Assembly (NCBI GenBank): GCA_947630345.1
Contig: CANRHF010000075.1
Location: forward strand, 1 to 9,178
Source: an uncultured Oscillospiraceae bacterium
GTDB taxonomy: Bacteria; Bacillota; Clostridia; Oscillospirales; Oscillospiraceae
Direction of reading: 5' to 3'
DNA length: 9,178 bases
The notes beneath the pieces are model-generated. The model did not search any database and was not told the DNA's origin. It worked only from the letters and a program-made list of their open reading frames with translations. Position numbers and translations under genes: made by a program. Positions 5,781-9,178 of the stretch are shown here, piece by piece. How positions within the stretch are numbered: the first letter of the stretch is position 1; the number at the start of each line of letters is the position of its first letter.

Positions 5781-5814
5781 AAAAGCCCGGCCCCGTGGGG
5801 CCGGGCCTTTTTTT
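5781..5814. terminator. Strong GC hairpin between the DUF6440 and DUF2500 genes
   Basis: GCCCGGCCCC (5785-5794), GT, GGGGCCGGGC (5797-5806), perfect 10 bp. On the plus strand C and seven T follow, but no gene reads into it from that side. On the minus strand, the direction of both genes, only TTTT follows, so it may be a partial terminator or an mRNA-processing or stability barrier inside the operon. Confidence 0.6.
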
Positions 5815-5815
5815 G

Positions 5816-6004
5816 TTATTCTTCCCGGGGGACGCCGGTGACTACCGGCGTCCCGTCCCGGTTCAGCAGGGGAGTCAGGCCGGCGCCGTAGCCGTCCTTG
5901 TGGAACAGGTAGTTCACGCCGGTCAGCCGGTCCACCCAGATCTCCACGGCGACGAAGAAGCCGGCCTGGGAATAGGTCTTGACGAACCGATTATCACTGG
6001 GCAT
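5816..6004 (-). CDS. DUF6440 family small protein
   Basis: 62 aa, soluble, unknown function. RFVKTYSQ near 6-13, EIWVDRLTGVNYLFHKDGYG at 21-40 and LTPLLNRDGTPVV at 43-55 are the blocks by which I assign it to DUF6440; it is nearly all domain. The ATG at 6002-6004 lies inside the end of the SPFH gene (11-base overlap) with GGAGGG 8 bases upstream, so it is translated with it. Third gene of the operon. The context suggests a link to the SPFH/NfeD pair, but no activity is known to me. Confidence 0.8.
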   Translation of the reverse strand: MPSDNRFVKTYSQAGFFVAVEIWVDRLTGVNYLFHKDGYGAGLTPLLNRDGTPVVTGVPREE

Positions 6005-6923
6005 CCTGCACGCCCTCCACCAGGCCGTTGGCCAGACCCACCAGGCCCTGCATCTGGCTGGGGATGATGATCTTGGTGGCCTTGCCGTCGGCGACCTTCT
6101 CCATGGCCTCGATGGCCTTGAGCTTCACCACCTGGTCGTTGGGGGCCTTCTCGTTCAGCATTTCCAGGGAGTCGGCCAGGGCCTGCTGCACCATCCGGAT
6201 GGCCTGGGCCTCGCCGTCGGCCTTCAGGATCTTGGCCTCCTTCTCCGCCTCGGCCTTCAAAATGGCGGCCTGCTTCTCCGCGTCGGCCCGGAGGATGGCG
6301 CTCTCCTTCTCGCCTTCGGCGATGAGGATGGCGGACTTCTTCTGGCCCTCGGCCTGGAGGATGGCCTGCCGGCGGTCCCGCTCGGCCTTCATCTGCTTCT
6401 CCATGGAGTTCTGGATGTCCTGGGGCGGCAGGATGTTTTTCAGCTCCACCCGGTTGACCTTGATGCCCCAGGGGTCCGTGGCCTCGTCCAGGATCACCCG
6501 CATCTTGGTGTTGATGATGTCCCGGGAGGTCAGGGTCTGGTCCAGCTCCAGGTCGCCGATGATGTTCCGCAGGGTGGTTGCCGTCAGGGTTTCCATAGCC
6601 ATCATGGGCTGCTCCACGCCGTAGCAGTAGAGCTTGGGGTCCGTGATCTGGAAGTACACCACCGTATCGATCTGCATGGTCACGTTATCCTTGGTGATGA
6701 CGGGCTGAGGCGGATAGTCCAGCACCTGCTCTTTCAGACTCACCCGCCGGGCGATCCGGTCCAGGAAGGGAAGCTTGATGTGCAGGCCCACGCCCCAGAC
6801 CTCGTGGAACGCCCCCAGGCGCTCAATGACATAGGCCCGGGACTGCTGCACCACGGAGATGTTGGACACCGCCAGGATCAGCACCACGGCGATAATGACC
6901 GCGACTGTAATTAACCATTCCAT
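5994..6923 (-). CDS. SPFH/Band 7 (stomatin/QmcA-like) membrane scaffold protein
   Basis: 309 aa. Residues 3-20 form the N-terminal membrane anchor. The SPFH domain spans about 24-175, with VQQSRAYVIERLGAFHEV (25-42), GLHIKLPFLDRI (46-57), PPQPVITKDNVTMQIDTVVY (71-90) and WGIKVNRVELKNILPP (152-167). A long charged helix (175-250) follows, then a C-terminal block NDQVVKLKAIEAMEKVADGKATKIIIPS (262-289). Such proteins form ring or cage oligomers that organise membrane microdomains and often control proteases; the partner is NfeD, encoded just upstream. Within the helix, residues 187-241 are five 11-residue repeats. The ATG has AAGGAGG about 9 bases upstream. It matches stomatin/QmcA better than flotillin, HflK or HflC, judged from the motifs alone. 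Confidence 0.93.
   Translation of the reverse strand: MEWLITVAVIIAVVLILAVSNISVVQQSRAYVIERLGAFHEVWGVGLHIKLPFLDRIARRVSLKEQVLDYPPQPVITKDNVTMQIDTVVYFQITDPKLYCYGVEQPMMAMETLTATTLRNIIGDLELDQTLTSRDIINTKMRVILDEATDPWGIKVNRVELKNILPPQDIQNSMEKQMKAERDRRQAILQAEGQKKSAILIAEGEKESAILRADAEKQAAILKAEAEKEAKILKADGEAQAIRMVQQALADSLEMLNEKAPNDQVVKLKAIEAMEKVADGKATKIIIPSQMQGLVGLANGLVEGVQDAQ
6201..6365 (-). repeat. Five in-frame 33-base repeats encoding hendecads in the SPFH protein
   Basis: Residues 187-241 read AILQAEGQKKS, AILIAEGEKES, AILRADAEKQA, AILKAEAEKEA, KILKADGEAQA: five 11-residue units of the form (A/K)IL-x-A-(E/D)-(G/A)-x-x-x-(S/A), with no insertion. An 11-residue period favours a straight or slightly right-handed coiled coil. 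Confidence 0.85.
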
Positions 6924-6944
6924 ACATTTTTCCTCCTTAAATTT

Positions 6945-7397
6945 TTATACCCCAGCGGGAACCTCCGCCGGAACGACGAATAGCTTGACCCCCTCGATCC
7001 GCTCCACCCGGACCTGGACCCCCTGGGGGATGGGGTCCCCGCCGGCGCTTCTGGCGGACCAGCTCATGGCCCCCAGCTTCACCCGGCCCTGGGCGGACAC
7101 ATTGTCGATGGCCTCCGTGACCACGCCCACGCTGCCGATCAGGGCCTCCGTGTTGGTGGGGACGATCTTGGGCTTTAAGTGCTTGCGGACCAGGGGCCGC
7201 AGCAGCGCCACCAATAGCCCGCTGACCACCAGGAACACCAGCACCTGGGCGCCCATAGGCGCGCCAAGCAGCGCGGCCACCGCCGCCGCCAGGGCGCCCA
7301 CCGCGAACCAGACCGACACCAGCCGGACCGTCGCGGCCTCCAACAGCAGGGCAAGGACCATCGCGGCCAGCCAGTACAGCCAATAATAGGAATTCAT
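6945..7397 (-). CDS. NfeD family membrane protein
   Basis: 150 aa, the short NfeD form (YbbJ-like) without the protease domain. Three hydrophobic segments lie near 5-20, 27-45 and 50-68. A C-terminal OB-fold of about 85-142 follows with ALIGSVGVVTEAIDN, GRVKLGAMSWSARS and PIPQGVQVRVERIEGVKLFV, the usual NfeD pattern. It acts as membrane partner of the SPFH protein encoded 21 bases downstream. I chose the ATG at 7395-7397 (GGGAGG 11 bases upstream). The frame is open to 7478, but that extension would run over the predicted promoter and has no family match. First gene of the operon. Confidence 0.9.
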   Translation of the reverse strand: MNSYYWLYWLAAMVLALLLEAATVRLVSVWFAVGALAAAVAALLGAPMGAQVLVFLVVSGLLVALLRPLVRKHLKPKIVPTNTEALIGSVGVVTEAIDNVSAQGRVKLGAMSWSARSAGGDPIPQGVQVRVERIEGVKLFVVPAEVPAGV

Positions 7398-7433
7398 CTT
7401 TCTCACGGCCTCCCTGTGATTTAGGATAGCTAT

Positions 7434-7462
7434 AGCATACCAGAAAAAACGGCTCCGGTCAA
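7434..7462 (-). promoter_or_regulatory. SigA-type promoter of the nfeD operon
   Basis: Minus strand: -35 TTGACC at 7462-7457 (five of six), 17 bases, -10 TATGCT at 7439-7434 with TGG before it (extended -10). Expected start of transcription is near 7427, 30 bases ahead of nfeD. Confidence 0.75.
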
Positions 7463-7774
7463 TTGGCGGAATACTCAAATTTACGCATTTTTGAATATCT
7501 AATTCAAAAATTTACCTTTAAAATCAGGGAAAACCGGATTATTTTTCCGATTTTACGCTGCCGCGCAGAAAATCTGGGAAATTTGTCTTTTTTACGGTTA
7601 TATAATTGTAATAAACAGTTAAATAACCATTAAAAATCAGAGCCGCGCGTATTCATTTCTGCGGGTATTTTTCCCCGTATTCACTATAAAACCAGTCAAA
7701 TATATTTGGATTTGTGTAATATTTTCGGACATAATCGAATTATTTTACAATATTTCCGTTTCAGAAAAAATGGG
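7463..7774. other. AT-rich divergent control region between nfeD and pta
   Basis: About 310 bases, far richer in A and T than the flanking genes, with no believable ORF. It holds a perfect 10-bp palindrome (7487-7511), direct repeats AAATTTAC (7477-7484 and 7508-7515) and CGTATTCA (7648-7655 and 7676-7683), an inverted pair GGTTAT/ATAACC (7596-7601 and 7623-7628) and a TATAAT (7601-7606) without a good -35. These could be sites for regulators of pta, nfeD or both; I cannot name one. I looked for CcpA cre and Rex sites and saw no good match. Confidence 0.5.
7487..7511. promoter_or_regulatory. Palindromic candidate operator
   Basis: ATTTTTGAAT (7487-7496), spacer ATCTA, ATTCAAAAAT (7502-7511), perfect. 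It lies 25 bases upstream of the -35 of the nfeD promoter. Low GC makes it unlikely to be a terminator; a dimeric regulator site is the simplest reading. Confidence 0.45.
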
Positions 7775-7803
7775 TTGCGCCCAGGACCGGGCTGGTGTAT
7801 AAT
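7775..7803 (+). promoter_or_regulatory. Promoter of pta
   Basis: TTGCGC at 7775-7780, 17 bases, then consensus TATAAT at 7798-7803. Start of transcription near 7810, leader about 42 bases. Confidence 0.75.
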
Positions 7804-7818
7804 GGAAGGGTAAATTAC

Positions 7819-7832
7819 GGGCGAAAACGCCC
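7819..7832 (+). promoter_or_regulatory. Small hairpin in the pta leader
   Basis: GGGCG, loop AAAA, CGCCC, about 8 bases upstream of the GGAGGA ribosome site. It leaves the ribosome site open, so it is more likely an mRNA 5'-end stabiliser than a switch. Confidence 0.4.
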
Positions 7833-7851
7833 TAAAAACGGAGGAATAACC

Positions 7852-8850
7852 ATGTTTGAGGCAATGATCGAAACTTTGAAGGCAAATCCCCGGAAGATCG
7901 TCTTTACCGAGGGTCCCGACGCCCGAATCCTGGAGGCCGCCGACCGGCTGAAAAAGGGCGGCTTCCTGACCCCCATCCTCATCGGCAACGTGGAGGAAGT
8001 CACCGCCGCTGCCAAGGCCGGCAATTTTGACATCGAGGGCCTGGAAATTATCGACCCCGCCACCTATCCTGAGATGGACGCCATGGTGGAGAAGATGGTG
8101 GAGCTGCGCAAGGGCAAGATGACCGCCGAGGACTGCCGCAAGGCCCTTTCCAAGGGCAACTACTTCGGCACCATGCTGGTGAAGCTGGGCTACGCCGACG
8201 CCCTGCTCGGCGGCGCCACCTACTCCACCGCCGACACCGTCCGCCCCGCGTTGCAGCTGGTGAAGACCCGGAAGGGGGCCCATCTGGTGTCCTCCTGCTT
8301 CATCCTGGTCCGGGGGGAGGAGAAGATTGCCATGGGCGACTGCGCCATCAACATCGACTACCAGGACACCGTGGACAAGGACGGCAACGTGGTGGTCTCC
8401 GCCGCCCAGAAGCTGGCGGAGGTGGCCATTGAGACCGCCAAGACCGCCAAGGTCTTCGGCATCGACCCCAAGGTGGCCATGCTGAGCTTCTCCACCAAGG
8501 GCTCCGGCAAGGGCGGCACCGTGGCGCTGAGCCAGGCGGCCACCAAGATTGCCAAGGAGATGGCCCCCGACCTGGCTCTGGACGGAGAGATGCAGTTCGA
8601 CGCCGCCGTGTCTCCCGTGGTGGGCCAGCTGAAATTCCCCGGCTCCACCGTGGCGGGCTACGCCAACACCTTCATTTTCCCCTGCATCGAGGCCGGCAAC
8701 ATCGGCTACAAGATCGCCCAGCGGCTGGGCGGCTACGAGGCCTACGGCCCCATTCTCCAGGGCCTGAACGCCCCCATCAACGACCTGTCCCGGGGCTGCA
8801 ACGCCGACGAGGTCTACAAAATGGCCATCATCACCGCCGCCCTGGTATAA
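7852..8850 (+). CDS. pta: Phosphate acetyltransferase
   Basis: Interconverts acetyl-CoA plus phosphate and acetyl phosphate plus CoA in the cytoplasm; with acetate kinase this gives ATP and acetate in fermentation. It has 332 aa, the usual length of the short, single-domain Pta. Seen: RKIVFTEGPDARILEAA (14-30), LLGGATYSTADTVRPALQLV (118-137), MLSFSTKGSGKG (210-221), DGEMQFDAA (244-252), NIGYKIAQRLGG (283-294) and PILQGLNAPINDLSRG (300-315), where S313-R314 correspond to the catalytic Ser-Arg pair described in Methanosarcina Pta. The related phosphate butyryltransferase lacks the DLSRG ending in this form. The ATG at 7852 has GGAGGA 7 bases upstream. It has its own promoter and terminator, so it is monocistronic; ackA is not in the window. 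Codon use is strongly GC-ending, fitting a highly expressed gene. Confidence 0.96.
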   Translation: MFEAMIETLKANPRKIVFTEGPDARILEAADRLKKGGFLTPILIGNVEEVTAAAKAGNFDIEGLEIIDPATYPEMDAMVEKMVELRKGKMTAEDCRKALSKGNYFGTMLVKLGYADALLGGATYSTADTVRPALQLVKTRKGAHLVSSCFILVRGEEKIAMGDCAINIDYQDTVDKDGNVVVSAAQKLAEVAIETAKTAKVFGIDPKVAMLSFSTKGSGKGGTVALSQAATKIAKEMAPDLALDGEMQFDAAVSPVVGQLKFPGSTVAGYANTFIFPCIEAGNIGYKIAQRLGGYEAYGPILQGLNAPINDLSRGCNADEVYKMAIITAALV

Positions 8851-8873
8851 GCGCTCCAGAAAATCAAATGTGG

Positions 8874-8903
8874 CAGGCTCCCGGTCCCCGGGGGCCTGTT
8901 TTT
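8874..8903 (+). terminator. Terminator of pta
   Basis: CAGGCTCCCGG (8874-8884), loop TCC, CCGGGGGCCTG (8888-8898), 11 pairs with one G-T wobble, followed by five T. A weaker stem TTTGTTTC/GAAACAAA (8901-8908 and 8924-8931) follows. Confidence 0.85.
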
Positions 8904-8949
8904 GTTTCCGCATCCCCTCCATCGAAACAAAGAAGGAAGTCAAAATCTT

Positions 8950-9075
8950 CTTTTTTCGCCTGCAAACTCGATACCGGGCACGCCCAAGAGGTGTAACGAT
9001 ACTCACCGGTCCCGGTGCGTATTGGGTCTGGGCACCGCCCAGCGCCCGCATTGCACAAAAATGGGGCGAAAAAAG
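8950..9075. other. Unassigned multi-hairpin element behind pta
   Basis: An outer perfect 11-bp stem, CTTTTTTCGCC (8950-8960) with GGCGAAAAAAG (9065-9075), encloses 104 bases. Inside are a 13-bp stem with one mismatch and one wobble (8997-9009 with 9012-9024, CACCGG/CCGGTG at its tip) and a perfect CTGGGC/GCCCAG stem (9028-9042). No ORF with a ribosome site. It could be a small structured RNA, a palindromic repeat or part of a short mobile element. I do not recognise it as a known RNA family. Confidence 0.5.
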
Positions 9076-9111
9076 GCAATTCTTTATATAGATGTATCCG
9101 GCAAAAAACGC

Positions 9112-9140
9112 TTGTTTTTTACAGAGATGTATGGTACAAT
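9112..9140 (+). promoter_or_regulatory. Promoter near the window end
   Basis: TTGTTT at 9112-9117, 17 bases, then TACAAT at 9135-9140 with TGG before it (extended -10). AGATGTAT occurs twice, at 9090-9097 and inside the spacer at 9125-9132. It reads toward a gene beyond the window. Confidence 0.6.
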
Positions 9141-9156
9141 ATTTGTGGAAAAATGC

Positions 9157-9178
9157 GCCCTTTTTCGGGGCTTTTTTT
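9157..9178 (+). terminator. Short hairpin with T-run, possible leader attenuator
   Basis: GCCC (9157-9160), seven-base loop, GGGC (9168-9171), then seven T to the window edge. The stem is only four pairs. It lies about 10 bases after the expected transcription start of the promoter at 9112-9140. It may be the terminator of a very short RNA or an attenuator, or may simply be T-rich leader. Confidence 0.4.

Noticed and set aside
5979..6914. Long plus-strand ORF (311 codons) opposite the SPFH gene
   Set aside because: Its length comes from GC-ending codons of the real gene; the product is His/Leu/Gly-rich without family motifs, and there is no ribosome site.
7696..9051. Minus-strand ORF of 451 codons opposite pta
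   Set aside because: Antisense shadow of pta running through the AT-rich control region and the pta terminator; no motif.
1..9178. tRNA, rRNA, CRISPR array, transposase, phage or defence genes
   Set aside because: I looked on both strands and saw none; all clear genes are housekeeping, metabolic or membrane families.

Overview
The window looks like chromosome from a high-GC member of the Clostridia, most likely an Oscillospiraceae-type gut anaerobe (Flavonifractor, Oscillibacter or Lawsonibacter-like). The coding DNA is strongly GC-rich with GC-ending codons. Shine-Dalgarno sites are strong and promoters are of the SigA type. The DUF421-DUF4363 pair, a DUF6440 protein and a DUF2500 protein are typical of low-copy Firmicutes gene sets. 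The lineage is inferred from gene content and style, not from a marker gene.

Layout, left to right. (1) 1-2592, minus strand: a housekeeping operon read right to left, prfA (release factor 1), tsaE, tsaB and upp (cut by the window edge), driven by a clear SigA promoter at 2564-2592. prfA and tsaB both appear to start at TTG. (2) 2621-3295, plus strand: a secreted polysaccharide deacetylase, divergent from prfA. (3) 3296-3574: an AT- and pyrimidine-rich spacer with a possible promoter, a perfect 15-bp hairpin (3481-3513) and a small hairpin that traps the ribosome site of the next gene. (4) 3575-4629, plus strand: a two-gene operon, DUF421 membrane protein and DUF4363 protein, with touching stop and start. 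(5) 4630-5401: a 770-base gap between convergent operons, filled mainly by an inverted-repeat element (4647-5263). Its two arms of about 155 bp each carry three hairpins in series, and the arms differ by changes that keep the base pairing. (6) 5371-7462, minus strand: a membrane operon, nfeD, SPFH/stomatin-like protein, DUF6440, DUF2500, with a SigA promoter at 7434-7462 and a terminator at 5371-5400. (7) 7463-7851: a long AT-rich divergent control region with palindromes and direct repeats. (8) 7852-8850, plus strand: pta, phosphate acetyltransferase, with its own promoter and terminator. (9) 8904-9178: no gene; a multi-hairpin element (8950-9075), then a promoter that fires into a T-rich hairpin at the window end.

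Working together: the prfA operon couples translation termination, the t6A tRNA-modification ATPase and its partner, and uracil salvage. NfeD and the SPFH protein form a membrane-domain scaffold pair, with two small proteins of unknown role added behind. Pta makes acetyl phosphate from acetyl-CoA for ATP-yielding acetate fermentation; ackA is not in the window. I see no phage, CRISPR, defence or transposase gene. The most unusual content is non-coding: the covarying inverted repeat, the structured element behind pta, and the leader of the DUF421 gene.
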